From NCBI RefSeq assembly GCF_004000825.1, contig NZ_BILZ01000062.1:1-33564 (forward strand): 33,564 nt of DNA. Direction: 5' to 3'. A program made the translations under genes and the position numbers. Of the stretch, positions 1 to 8,101 are shown one piece after another. The first letter of the stretch is position 1; every line of letters starts with the position of its first letter. The notes under the pieces are model-generated. The model ran no database searches. It saw nothing but the letters and a program-made list of their open reading frames with translations, and was not told the DNA's origin. The DNA comes from Paenibacillus kobensis NBRC 15729. Its GTDB lineage: Bacteria; Bacillota; Bacilli; Paenibacillales; Paenibacillaceae.

Positions 1-40
1 CTTAAAACTAAATGACAGAAATATATAGAAGTAGAACGAA

Positions 41-82
41 GGCCATTCTGTAGTCGACATGACATCAGAATGGTCTTTTTTT
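41..82 (+). terminator. Rho-independent terminator of an upstream gene
   Basis: A 10-bp stem (41-50 with 66-75, one G-U pair) is followed by seven T residues at 76-82. It closes a plus-strand gene lying left of the window. It also separates that gene from the truncated flavoprotein remnant that follows, so the remnant probably has no intact upstream transcription. Confidence 0.8.
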
Positions 83-157
83 GTTTGTTTTTATAGTAAT
101 TACATTAATGAGATATCAAAGCATAACAAGAAAGTAGGGCGAAGACTTCATCGTAGC

Positions 158-625
158 GGGCTGTTGGAGGAGCTTGTCGCTGGCATGAACAAACTGTCAG
201 GCGATAACTTGCTTCGATTCGAGGATGTGGAGCGGCAAGTTCGGGCACGCGACCGGGAGATCGGCAATAAGTTTACGAAGGACTTGCAAAATATGGACAT
301 TCGGGGTGCGCGCCATTATATCGGGGATAAGCTGACCCGGGTTGCTGCGCCGCATAAGCTGCTAGATCCGAAAAGCGGACCGCTTATTGCCGTACGGCTG
401 AATATTGTCAGCCGAAAGACGTTAGGCGGCTAGCAGACGGATCAGAGCGGCGGAGTGCTTAATGCGGTTGGAGAACCGGTTCCGGGATTGTACGCCGCGG
501 GTGAAGCTTCCGGGTTCGTAGGGGGATGCGTTCATGGCTATCGGGCGCTTGAAGGAACGTTCCTCGGCGGGTGCCTGTTCACGGGCAGGACAGCAGGACG
601 GGCCGCTGCTGAGGAACTAGCTTAA
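158..625 (+). pseudogene. FAD-binding dehydrogenase (KsdD/fumarate-reductase-like), C-terminal remnant with in-frame stop
   Basis: The reading frame from about 158 to 625 reads as the last ~155 residues of the flavoprotein dehydrogenase family that includes 3-ketosteroid dehydrogenase-like and fumarate reductase-like proteins. Recognisable pieces are EELVAGMN, ARDREIGN, GPLIAVRLNIVSRKTLGG, then after the stop VPGLYAAGEASGF and HGYRALEGTFLGGCLFTGR, the C-terminal FAD-binding end. A TAG at 431-433 interrupts the frame exactly between TLGG and QTD, where relatives normally have a residue such as Leu, so one base change explains it. The N-terminal Rossmann FAD domain is absent: upstream of about 158 there is only AT-rich sequence and a terminator. 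Full-length members are about 500-560 residues. No ribosome binding site serves this fragment. I read it as a decayed gene with both a 5' deletion and a nonsense mutation. Confidence 0.85.
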
Positions 626-638
626 TTTATTTTGTATA

Positions 639-678
639 GGAAGCAGCCGTATGAGTAAATTCGGCTGCTTCCTTTTTT
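639..678 (+). terminator. Rho-independent terminator after the flavoprotein remnant
   Basis: A perfect 11-bp GC-rich stem (639-649 with 662-672), 12-nt loop and six T residues at 673-678. It lies 14 nt after the remnant's stop codon, so it is probably the original terminator of that gene and supports its former functionality. Confidence 0.9.
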
Positions 679-762
679 CGACAAAGCAGGACATTAAATC
701 CCGAGATCGAATTGTAATATTGATCCAATAGGATGATATGACATCATGGAAGGTTGATCGAA

Positions 763-2559
763 TTGTTGAATACAGCCCGATTTAACACGCTGCGCAATCA
801 GATGCTGTTCGGCTTTCTGCTCGTCATGATCATTATATTATCGGTAGTAGGCACTGTGACATTCGACTCGGTATCCAGGCTGCTCAATAAGAACGCCGAG
901 AAGCATATTCAGCAGACGGCCATCCAAGCGAATGGGCGGCTTGACGCCGTGCTGAACCAGATTGATTCGCTTACGCTTATGGTTTCAACCAACAATTTTG
1001 TCCAGCGGCTGCTCGCCGACGAACGCGAAGGCAAGAGGGCAACGTTCGAAGAGAAGCAAATGCTCGTGCCCTACGTGAACAATATTCATATCTTCACGGG
1101 TGGAGTCCGCTCGGTCGAACTGTTCACCTATGATTACCGCAGGCTGTTCCCGCTGGACGGCGATAGTCTGGAGAACAAAATTAGCGGAGAGTGGATTACG
1201 GCGGCAACAAAGCAGAAGGGGAGGCTCGTCTGGATCGGAATCGACCCAGGTGACCGCAATTCCGTGCTTGCGATCCGGCAGATTAACCTGTTAGACGAGA
1301 GCTTTGCGCCAGGCGGCTACATGCTTATCCGAATGGAACGCAACGTATTTGATATTCGCGACAATGATTCGGACGAAGGCTCCCGTGAAACCATGCTGCT
1401 TGTCGGACGTGACTATAACCTGATTGCACCGAATACATACGACCTCAATACAGCTGATATGAAATTGCTTGTCGATTCGAATAAGCCGACTGTAACCGTA
1501 GAAGGCCGCAAATATGTGATGGTACGCCACCAGTCGGACGTAACGGGATGGTCGTTCCTTATACTGACGCCGGTGAGCGCGATCACGGAGGGCATTTCGT
1601 TCCTGCGTACTGTCATCTTCGTATCGGCTGGCATCGGAGCGCTGCTGTACGTTATTCTATCCCTAGTATTGTCTACCATTATTTCGAGGCCGATATTCCG
1701 GTTGATCAAGACGATGCGAAGCGCTCGCCTCGGCGGGTTGAAGCCGATTACGCAAATTTCCTCAACGATCGAAATTAACGAGTTGAACCATACGTACAAC
1801 CAGATGGTCGAGCATACGAACGAACTGATCAAGCTCGTATATGAGAAGGAAATTTTGCAAAGCCGCTCGGAGTTGAAAGCGCTTCAAGCGCAAATCAATC
1901 CGCATTTTCTGTTCAACACGCTGGAAGCACTCTATTGGTCGTTATATAACAAAGATGAGGTTGAACTTGCGGAGTTCGTCATCGCGATGTCGGAACTGTT
2001 CCGGTATACGATTACGGGGCCGAACCGCGACGAGTGGGTGACGCTCCAGGAGGAACTGGATCATATCGAGCGGTATTTGCTGATTATGCGAATCCGTTTT
2101 GGCGAGCGGTTGACTTGGCGGATTGAATCTCGGTCTGCTTTCTCGAAGTACCGACTGCCTAAATTGATGGTGCAGCCGTTTGTGGAGAACGCGATTTTGC
2201 ACGGTATCGAGAGCAAGATTGGTCCAGGCGTCGTTGCGGTGAAAGTGAACCTGTCCGATGAACGCAACTATTTGATCATTACCATTGAGGATGACGGCGG
2301 CGGGATGTCAGAAGAGACATTAAGCCGTTTGAACCATTCGCTCGATACAGGCGGCGTGATCTCGGCTAAAGGATCTGGCCTTGGCATAGCGAACGTTCGC
2401 GACCGGATCCGTCTCTATTTCGGCGGACAAGAAGGCGATAAGGTCGGACTTCGCATTCAAAGCCGGGAGGGAAGAGGAACGGCAGTCAGCATTACGATTC
2501 CGGTTCATGTAGGGGAGTTTATAAGCGATGATGAGAACGTTGTTAATCGTGGACGATGA
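763..2559 (+). CDS. Sensor histidine kinase, YesM/LytS-like (XynD-type)
   Basis: Membrane sensor kinase of a two-component pair, about 598 residues. Seen in order: a membrane segment (~15-33), a ~240-residue extracytoplasmic sensing region, a second membrane segment (~283-307), a HAMP-like linker, then a His_kinase domain with the H-box INPHFLFN (His381), the N-box PFVENAILHGI (Asn476) and the glycine motif GSGLGIANVRDRI. This arrangement is that of YesM-type kinases paired with AraC-type regulators. The frame opens with TTG at 754, but GGAAGG (748-753) abuts it; TTG at 763, nine bases after that site, is the better start. It overlaps the regulator gene by 32 bases, so the two are translationally linked. 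From the downstream transporter and GH8 enzyme, xylo-oligosaccharides are the likely signal, as in the xynDC system of Geobacillus; that ligand is inference. Confidence 0.9.
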   Translation: MLNTARFNTLRNQMLFGFLLVMIIILSVVGTVTFDSVSRLLNKNAEKHIQQTAIQANGRLDAVLNQIDSLTLMVSTNNFVQRLLADEREGKRATFEEKQMLVPYVNNIHIFTGGVRSVELFTYDYRRLFPLDGDSLENKISGEWITAATKQKGRLVWIGIDPGDRNSVLAIRQINLLDESFAPGGYMLIRMERNVFDIRDNDSDEGSRETMLLVGRDYNLIAPNTYDLNTADMKLLVDSNKPTVTVEGRKYVMVRHQSDVTGWSFLILTPVSAITEGISFLRTVIFVSAGIGALLYVILSLVLSTIISRPIFRLIKTMRSARLGGLKPITQISSTIEINELNHTYNQMVEHTNELIKLVYEKEILQSRSELKALQAQINPHFLFNTLEALYWSLYNKDEVELAEFVIAMSELFRYTITGPNRDEWVTLQEELDHIERYLLIMRIRFGERLTWRIESRSAFSKYRLPKLMVQPFVENAILHGIESKIGPGVVAVKVNLSDERNYLIITIEDDGGGMSEETLSRLNHSLDTGGVISAKGSGLGIANVRDRIRLYFGGQEGDKVGLRIQSREGRGTAVSITIPVHVGEFISDDENVVNRGR

Positions 2560-3313
2560 GCCGTTAACGGCGCAAGGAATCAGACGAATGCTGGAAATAT
2601 GGTCGGCAGGCAGTATGAACATTCTGACCGCAAACAACGGAAGAGAAGCACTTGAAATACTGAGCAGACAGTCGGTTCAATTATTGATTTCCGACATCAA
2701 GATGCCCGAAATAACCGGGTTGAACCTTGTTGAGCAGCTCGATAAGCGGGGTAAGAACGAGAAGCCCGCGGTCATTCTCATATCCGGCTATGCCGAGTTC
2801 GATTACGCGATACAGGCGATACAGCTTGGCGTTGTCAATTATTTGCTTAAGCCGATCAGCAAGGATAAGCTCATCACGGCGGTGGAACAGGCGCTTCAGC
2901 TTGACGAGCAGCGGGCTAGAATCGGAATGATGCAGAGGATGATCGACCCCAAGCTCCTGGAGACGAATCAATCGATAAGCGGATCGCCGCTCAGCGAGCC
3001 GGTGCAGGAGGCCGTCCGCTATGTGGACGATAATTTGCATCTGTCATTCGGATTGCGGGAAGTAGCGGATCATATTCATCTGCATCCGAGTTATTTGAGC
3101 GCCAGGTTCAAGGAACAAATGCAGATGACGTTCAGCGAGTACGTAGTCAGACGCAAGCTGCAAAAGGCAAAGGAGCTGCTGTTGCAGACGAATATGCCGA
3201 TTGCGGAAATATCTGAGCGGCTTGGCTATCAGACGCCGCGCTATTTCAATAAGCTCTTCAAAGAGTATGAGGGCTGCAGTCCCGGTCAATATCGGTCTGA
3301 TACCTTAAAATAG
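2528..3313 (+). CDS. AraC-family response regulator, YesN-like (XynC-type)
   Basis: DNA-binding response regulator, 261 residues. The receiver domain (1-~125) has the acidic pocket VDDEP, phospho-acceptor Asp56 in SDIKMP and conserved Lys108 in LLKP. A linker leads to two helix-turn-helix units of the AraC type (~162-258), including the second-helix signature region with IAEISERLGYQTPRYFNKLFKE. It starts inside the sensor kinase gene, with AGGGGAG upstream; a second ATG directly follows the first, so the start could be three bases later. It is expected to be phosphorylated by the adjacent kinase and to activate the transporter operon starting at 3427, whose promoter carries a 7-bp inverted repeat. 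Confidence 0.92.
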   Translation: MMRTLLIVDDEPLTAQGIRRMLEIWSAGSMNILTANNGREALEILSRQSVQLLISDIKMPEITGLNLVEQLDKRGKNEKPAVILISGYAEFDYAIQAIQLGVVNYLLKPISKDKLITAVEQALQLDEQRARIGMMQRMIDPKLLETNQSISGSPLSEPVQEAVRYVDDNLHLSFGLREVADHIHLHPSYLSARFKEQMQMTFSEYVVRRKLQKAKELLLQTNMPIAEISERLGYQTPRYFNKLFKEYEGCSPGQYRSDTLK

Positions 3314-3339
3314 TGGAAGTTTTCCCTATTACAGCGCGC

Positions 3340-3368
3340 TTATCACAAATATAGGCGAGTGATAAACT
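3340..3368 (+). promoter_or_regulatory. Candidate sigma-A promoter with inverted repeat before the ABC operon
   Basis: TTATCA (3340-3345), 17-bp spacer and TAAACT (3363-3368) each match the consensus at four of six positions, as expected for an activator-dependent promoter. A perfect 7-bp inverted repeat, TTATCAC (3340-3346) and GTGATAA (3359-3365), covers both elements with a 12-bp gap, so a protein bound there would sit on the promoter itself. Confidence 0.5.
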
Positions 3369-3378
3369 CTTTTCAGGG

Positions 3379-3392
3379 GGAAAACGCTTACA
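3379..3392 (+). promoter_or_regulatory. cre-like CcpA operator
   Basis: GGAAAACGCTTACA fits the catabolite responsive element consensus TGWAANCGNTNWCA except for the first base. It starts about ten bases after the predicted -10 element, a position at which CcpA usually represses. Glucose repression of the oligosaccharide transporter is the natural reading. Confidence 0.65.
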
Positions 3393-3426
3393 TTTCCTTC
3401 GTTTAATAAAAAGGGGGATTTACTCG

Positions 3427-4713
3427 ATGAAGAGAAAGGCAATAGCAGTATGGGCACTTATGCTTGCGCTCGTCATGGTCGTCTCGGCATGCGGCAGCAG
3501 CGGCGGCTCTGGAGACAAAGTGACGATCAATATGATGCACCTGTGGCCGGAAGGCACGAGCAAGACGCAATACACGCTCGTTAAAGAAATTATCGACTCC
3601 TACGAGAAAGAGCACAAGAACGTCAAGATCAAGACGGAAATTCTGGAGAACGAGCAGTACAAGGATAAACTGAAAGTCCTTTCCGGTTCTAACACTCTTC
3701 CTGACGTTGGTCTGGCTTGGGCGGCTGGCTTCCTTGAGCCTTATGTCACAGCTAATCAATTCGCATCGCTCGATGATCTGCTGCAAGGCGATCTGAAGGA
3801 TAAATTTGTATCCGGCACGGCGGAAGCCTATGCGCTTGGCGGTAAAACGTACGCACTGCCTGTTGAGCTGAACATCGTTCCAGTCTACTATAACAAAGAA
3901 ATTTTCGCGAAATACAACCTGCAAGTGCCTCAAACGTGGGACGACTTCAAAAACGTCGTCAAGACGCTCGCTGATAACGGCGTAACGCCAATTACGCTCG
4001 GCGGCAAAGAAGGATGGACAGGCTCGTTCTGGTACATGTACCTCGTTGACCGTCTCGGCGGTGCCGATCTGCTCGACAAGGCAATCGCAACGAACGACTT
4101 CTCGGATCCTAAGCTGGCGGAAGCGGCTAAGATGCTGCAAGAGCTCGTCGATATGGGCGCCTTCAACAAAGGCTTCAACGGATTGTCGAACGACGAAGCG
4201 AAATCCGAGTTCAACAACGAGAAAGCGGGAATGTATGCAATGGGCACGTGGGAAGTTCCGAACTTCACGACGAACCCTGACGTTCCGCAAGAGTTCAAAG
4301 ACAAAATCGGCTTCTTCCGCTTCCCGACGGTTACCGGCGGCGCAGGCACGTCGGATACGTGGGTTGGCGGACCAGGCGTAGGTCTGTTCGTATCGGAAAA
4401 ATCGAAAGTGAAAGACGAAGCGAAAAAATTCGTATCGTACTTCATTCAACAATGGGGCGAGAAGTCGGTTACGGAAGCTGGCGTTATCCCAGCAACGAAA
4501 GTGGACACGTCCAAAATCAACTTGCCGCCAATGTTCATCGACCTGCTCAACGAGCTCGGCTCGGCGAAGAAAGTTACGCTCTATGCTGACGTTCAAATGA
4601 AGCCAGGTGCAGCACAAGAACATTACAAGTTGATCCAGGCGCTCTTCGGCAAAGAAATCACGCCGGAAGATTTCGCGAAGAAAACGGACGACTCGCTGAA
4701 GGCTGGCAAATAA
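3427..4713 (+). CDS. ABC transporter sugar-binding lipoprotein (XynE-type)
   Basis: Family 1 extracellular solute-binding protein, 428 residues. A lipoprotein signal peptide ends in VVSAC, with Cys22 as the predicted lipidated residue, followed by a Ser/Gly-rich tether. The mature part has the usual features of oligosaccharide binders: MMHLWPEGTS at the start, LPDVGLAWAAGF, LPVELNIVPVYYNKEIFAKY, TWDDFKNVVKTLADNGVTPI and GMYAMGTWEVP. AAGGGGG precedes ATG 3427. Two permease genes follow, and the gene sits behind a cre-like site. Substrate is inferred as xylo-oligosaccharides from the neighbouring Rex enzyme and from the gene order, which matches xynDCEFG of Geobacillus. Confidence 0.92.
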   Translation: MKRKAIAVWALMLALVMVVSACGSSGGSGDKVTINMMHLWPEGTSKTQYTLVKEIIDSYEKEHKNVKIKTEILENEQYKDKLKVLSGSNTLPDVGLAWAAGFLEPYVTANQFASLDDLLQGDLKDKFVSGTAEAYALGGKTYALPVELNIVPVYYNKEIFAKYNLQVPQTWDDFKNVVKTLADNGVTPITLGGKEGWTGSFWYMYLVDRLGGADLLDKAIATNDFSDPKLAEAAKMLQELVDMGAFNKGFNGLSNDEAKSEFNNEKAGMYAMGTWEVPNFTTNPDVPQEFKDKIGFFRFPTVTGGAGTSDTWVGGPGVGLFVSEKSKVKDEAKKFVSYFIQQWGEKSVTEAGVIPATKVDTSKINLPPMFIDLLNELGSAKKVTLYADVQMKPGAAQEHYKLIQALFGKEITPEDFAKKTDDSLKAGK

Positions 4714-4729
4714 TCAGATTCAGACAAGT

Positions 4730-4775
4730 ACAGGAGGGACGTAGCCGCTCGTTACGGCTATGTCCCTTCTCCTGT
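4730..4775 (+). other. Long intercistronic hairpin between binding-protein and permease genes
   Basis: About 17 paired bases (4730-4746 with 4756-4775, one G-U pair and a 3-nt bulge) close a 9-nt loop. There is no T-run after it, and a strong AAGGAGG for the next gene follows at 4783-4789. It is therefore more likely a 3'-stabilising or attenuating structure that keeps binding-protein mRNA in excess over permease mRNA than a full terminator. Confidence 0.75.
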
Positions 4776-4800
4776 TCGTCATAAGGAGGCTGTTCTACTT

Positions 4801-5682
4801 ATGGATAAAGTCATGTCGAATAAACGAATCATTGCGCTGTATGTATTGCCATCTATTATCCTTATTATGGCGATCATTTACATACCGATCGTTCTGACCG
4901 GCTATTACGGTCTAATGCGGTGGAACGGCATAGGCAGCATGGAGTTTATCGGATTCGACAACTATTCGGCATTGTTAAAAGACGACAAGTTCTGGGACAG
5001 CGTTATGCATTCCTTAGTGTTTGCGCTGCTGTCAACCGTTACATTAGCCTTATATCTGATCGTGGCGTTGGTATTAACGGGCAATATTAAAGGAGCGAAC
5101 CTGTTCCGAAAAATTTATTTGCTCCCGATGCTTTTATCGTCGGTTGCCATTGCTCAGTTGTGGCTGAAAGTCTACCATCCGACGACCGGTATTCTGAATA
5201 CGCTGCTCGTCTCGCTGGGTTTCTCCGACCCGCCAGCATGGCTGTCGGATCCGAAATATGTGTTGGGCGCGCTCTTCGTACCGATCTTATGGCAATATGC
5301 CGGATTTTATATTCTCATTTACTACGCCGCGCTTAAGAACATTCCGAACACGCTCGTTGAAGCAGCTCTGATCGACGGCGCTACGCCGAGACAGATTGCA
5401 ATTCGTATCAAGCTGCCATTAATTATGGAAGTCATTAAAGTAACCATTGTATTGGCTGTGGTCGGCTCGCTTAAATATTTCGATCTTATCTTTGTCATGA
5501 CAGGCGGCGGTCCTAACGGACATAGCGAAGTTATGGCATCCTATATGTATCGGCAAGCGTTCAAAGCTTTCGACTTCGGATACGGAAGCGCGATCGGTTT
5601 CTTCTTGCTTATTATTTGTCTCGTTGCGACATGGGTCATCCGCAAGTTGACCGAAACGAAAGATCCTATTCAATATTCTTAA
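4801..5682 (+). CDS. Sugar ABC transporter permease, LacF/MalF-like (XynF-type)
   Basis: Inner membrane subunit of a CUT1-type carbohydrate importer, 293 residues, with six predicted membrane segments beginning at IALYVLPSIILIMAIIYI. The cytoplasmic EAA loop reads EAALIDGATPRQIAIRIKLP, the contact site for the ATPase, and TGGGPNG in the next stretch is typical of the family. AAGGAGG lies 11 bases before ATG 4801. It forms a heterodimer with the next gene product. No ATPase gene is in the window; partners of this type normally share a general MsmX-like ATPase. Confidence 0.93.
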   Translation: MDKVMSNKRIIALYVLPSIILIMAIIYIPIVLTGYYGLMRWNGIGSMEFIGFDNYSALLKDDKFWDSVMHSLVFALLSTVTLALYLIVALVLTGNIKGANLFRKIYLLPMLLSSVAIAQLWLKVYHPTTGILNTLLVSLGFSDPPAWLSDPKYVLGALFVPILWQYAGFYILIYYAALKNIPNTLVEAALIDGATPRQIAIRIKLPLIMEVIKVTIVLAVVGSLKYFDLIFVMTGGGPNGHSEVMASYMYRQAFKAFDFGYGSAIGFFLLIICLVATWVIRKLTETKDPIQYS

Positions 5683-5700
5683 CCTCAGGAGGTGCTTCAT

Positions 5701-6582
5701 TTGAAGGTGGCTGTACAAGCTGGAATGCACCGGAAGGATGTCGCTTCCCGTTCCATTGCGAGCAAAGTAGGAAGTGCGGCGCTTTATATCGCACTGTCCG
5801 TCATCGCTATATTACAAATAATCCCTCTGGTATGGCTGTTGTTCTTCTCGCTCAAGGACAGCCGGGAAATATTCGATCTCCCGCCGCTTGCGTTGCCACG
5901 CCATCCCAAGTGGGAAAACTATTCGGATGTATGGTCGGCCGGCAATATTGACCGGTATTTCTTGAATAGCGTCTTTATAACAGCCGTATCCATTGTCCTA
6001 ACCATCCTCCTCGCCAGCTTCGTCACCTATGCTGTGACACGTATGAAGTGGAAGCTGAGTTCGGCTGTGCTTGGATTGTTCATGATCGGTTTGATGATCC
6101 CGGTTCATTCGACGCTTATACCGTTATTTAGCTTTTATCAGAAGCTGCATTTGATCGATACGCCGGTCAGCGTGATATTATCCTACACCGCATTTAACCT
6201 GCCGATTACGATAATGATCATGCTAGGCTTCTATACCGTCCTTCCGAGAGAGGTAGAGGAGGCGGCTATCATGGACGGCTGCTCCGTCAACCGGCTCTTC
6301 TTCCAGATCATAGTCCCGATGACGGTGTCGGTTGTAATGACGGCTGCTATCATTAACATGATTTATAACTGGAACGAATTTATTTTCGTCAATACGTTTA
6401 TAAGTTCGGATTCGATGAAGACGCTGACGGTAGGCGTGCAAAATTTTGTCGGCCAATATCAGACGAACTGGGGCGCGATCGGGGCTACGCTCATGATCAG
6501 CATTATGCCGATTCTGATCGTATTCCTGCTGCTGAGCAATAGAATCGTAGAAGGTATAGCAGCCGGATCGGTAAAAGGTTAA
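5701..6582 (+). CDS. Sugar ABC transporter permease, MalG-like (XynG-type)
   Basis: Second permease subunit, 293 residues from the chosen start, with six predicted membrane segments and the EAA loop EAAIMDGCSVNRLFFQIIVP. AGGAGG (5687-5692) is eight bases before TTG 5701, which fixes this start; the GTG at 5692 lies within the ribosome binding site and is rejected. The gene starts 18 bases after the previous stop, so it is co-transcribed. It ends just before a strong terminator that separates it from the convergent GH8 gene. Confidence 0.93.
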   Translation: MKVAVQAGMHRKDVASRSIASKVGSAALYIALSVIAILQIIPLVWLLFFSLKDSREIFDLPPLALPRHPKWENYSDVWSAGNIDRYFLNSVFITAVSIVLTILLASFVTYAVTRMKWKLSSAVLGLFMIGLMIPVHSTLIPLFSFYQKLHLIDTPVSVILSYTAFNLPITIMIMLGFYTVLPREVEEAAIMDGCSVNRLFFQIIVPMTVSVVMTAAIINMIYNWNEFIFVNTFISSDSMKTLTVGVQNFVGQYQTNWGAIGATLMISIMPILIVFLLLSNRIVEGIAAGSVKG

Positions 6583-6629
6583 GCGCCATATGATGGCACC
6601 TCAGACATTTTTGCGCGAATAACAACGAG

Positions 6630-6666
6630 AAAGGACGCATTCCGTGTTGCGGAATGCGTCCTTTTT
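6630..6666 (+). terminator. Strong terminator at end of ABC operon
   Basis: A perfect 15-bp stem (6630-6644 with 6650-6664), a 5-nt loop and a T-run ending at 6666. It stands between two convergent genes; in the minus direction the U-tract is only three bases, so it serves chiefly the plus strand. Confidence 0.92.
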
Positions 6667-6683
6667 ATATCGTTGCTGTACGA

Positions 6684-7838
6684 TTAGTTCTTCGGCATCC
6701 AAATGCGGTAGTTTCCGCTCAGAGCCAGTATGCTGAACATATAAAGGCAGTTGTCGTAGTAACGGCGATCGCCTGTGCGTACCGGCGTGTTCCAGAACAA
6801 CTCGACCGCAGCGCGGGCGCGCGGGCTGTCAGGAACGGCGAGCGAAGCCATCGCGTTCGTCGCGATCAGACCGACAGGATGCAAGCATTGTTCCTCGAAT
6901 GGCTCGCCTGCGATCGTATACCGGCGGTAATCTTCCGGGTCTTTATCTTCGAAGAACTTCTGGATGTTGTCCGCAATCTGGACGAGATCGTCGCTTAGGC
7001 CATACCAATGAGCTTCTAAGCCTAAGTTAGCCGCTACCCGATAAGAATCGCTGAAGAAATGTCCGAAGCCGTGAAAATGGTTCGGCGATCCGTCATAGAA
7101 CGAATATTCAGGCGCTAGGCCGGTCTCAGGATGGCATGTCGTCGGCAAGTAGGCGCGGCTTGCTGCCGCTGCTTCCTTCCAGAACGCACGGTCCTCTGGA
7201 TTCGCCCATTCCGCGAACAACTCGTAGAAGTGAGGCAAATGGTAGGAGGGGTCCGTGAAGTCTAGGGCAGGAACGAATTTGATCAGCTTGTTAGTCGGCT
7301 CCCACATCGGAGGACCGTCGTTATTCTCACCCTTGTGAACGCAATCGTGTAGCAGCTTGCGAGCTTGCTCGCTGTAGTTATACGGCTCTTCCGTGCGGTC
7401 TCCCCAACGGTGGGAAGCGAAGAACAGCGCTAGCGCGTAGTACTCTTCACCGTCAGGTGCGGGCCCGTTCGCGTTACGCGTGCCGTTCAACTGGCAGGAC
7501 CAAGCGAAATAGCCTGCATTCTCGCCTTCGGTCATATACATATATTTCTTCGACCAGCCCCAGATCCGGTCGAATACGTCTTGACGGTCCATCTGCACGG
7601 CCATCATCATGCCATAGGACATGCCTTCGGTTCGTGCATCATGGTTGCCGGTGTCTTCCAGATAGCCGAGTCCGTCTTCCGACTCGTAATAAATGCGAGT
7701 GTCCTCTCCGCCTTCGAAAATTTGGGTCCAGTTATCCAACACGCGGCGCTGGATTTCTTCTTCACTATAGCCGAACTCTAATAGAAGATTGCGATAAGTT
7801 CCTGTATGATAGGCGCCTTGCTTGGATTGAACGGTCAT
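6684..7838 (-). CDS. GH8 reducing-end xylose-releasing exo-oligoxylanase (Rex)
   Basis: Cytoplasmic glycoside hydrolase, 384 residues, that removes the reducing-end xylose from xylo-oligosaccharides of three or more units by inversion. The sequence matches the Bacillus halodurans Rex (388 residues) with a one-residue offset: Glu71 in TEGMSYGM is the expected acid, Asp264 in FFSDSYR the base, Asp129 in PAPDGEEYY the subsite -1 aspartate, and His320 in QCLHPVG corresponds to the histidine that blocks longer binding and makes the enzyme reducing-end specific. No signal peptide is present. AAGGAG nine bases upstream supports ATG at 7838; the longer frame to 7907 lacks support. It is convergent with the importer and preceded by a cre-like site, completing an uptake-and-trim pathway. 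Confidence 0.95.
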   Translation of the reverse strand: MTVQSKQGAYHTGTYRNLLLEFGYSEEEIQRRVLDNWTQIFEGGEDTRIYYESEDGLGYLEDTGNHDARTEGMSYGMMMAVQMDRQDVFDRIWGWSKKYMYMTEGENAGYFAWSCQLNGTRNANGPAPDGEEYYALALFFASHRWGDRTEEPYNYSEQARKLLHDCVHKGENNDGPPMWEPTNKLIKFVPALDFTDPSYHLPHFYELFAEWANPEDRAFWKEAAAASRAYLPTTCHPETGLAPEYSFYDGSPNHFHGFGHFFSDSYRVAANLGLEAHWYGLSDDLVQIADNIQKFFEDKDPEDYRRYTIAGEPFEEQCLHPVGLIATNAMASLAVPDSPRARAAVELFWNTPVRTGDRRYYDNCLYMFSILALSGNYRIWMPKN

Positions 7839-7952
7839 GAGACACTGCTCCTTCACATGATGATTTTTTCGGTTCCCCATTACTAGATTACCTCTACGAC
7901 AGGACATGAAACACCGATAATGTTTAGGCTCTACTCTAAAAACTATAGAAAA

Positions 7953-7966
7953 TGTTTGCGCTTTCC
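7953..7966 (-). promoter_or_regulatory. cre-like CcpA operator upstream of the GH8 gene
   Basis: Read on the minus strand, GGAAAGCGCAAACA fits the loose cre consensus TGNAANCGNWNNCW except for the first base, the same deviation as the site at 3379. It lies about 115 bases before the GH8 start and about 20 bases before a candidate plus-strand promoter, so it might serve either direction. Confidence 0.5.
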
Positions 7967-7972
7967 TATATA

Positions 7973-8002
7973 TTGTGCAATAACTAGTTTAGATTCTACA
8001 AT
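7973..8002 (+). promoter_or_regulatory. Candidate promoter of the polysaccharide deacetylase gene
   Basis: TTGTGC (7973-7978), an 18-bp spacer and TACAAT (7997-8002). A second TATAAT lies at 8024-8029 without a convincing -35. Either implies the deacetylase starts at 8102 and not at the first codon of the open frame (8009). Confidence 0.4.
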
Positions 8003-8101
8003 ACGATATTGTCCGAATTCTTATATAATTATACGGAAAGATTAATTGCAAGCTTAATGATCCCATTCAACTTCAGAGAGTCGAGAGGAGCAAGATCCGT
8101 A

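Noticed and set aside
59-157. ATG at 59 as the real start of a 124-residue gene
   Set aside because: The ATG lies in the loop of a terminator, without a ribosome binding site, and the following 33 residues are unlike the flavoprotein family.
3403-4623. 406-residue open frame antisense to the sugar-binding lipoprotein
   Set aside because: The plus strand has a full lipoprotein signature, ribosome binding site and family motifs; the antisense product is Arg/Phe/Val-rich without any domain and results from codon bias.
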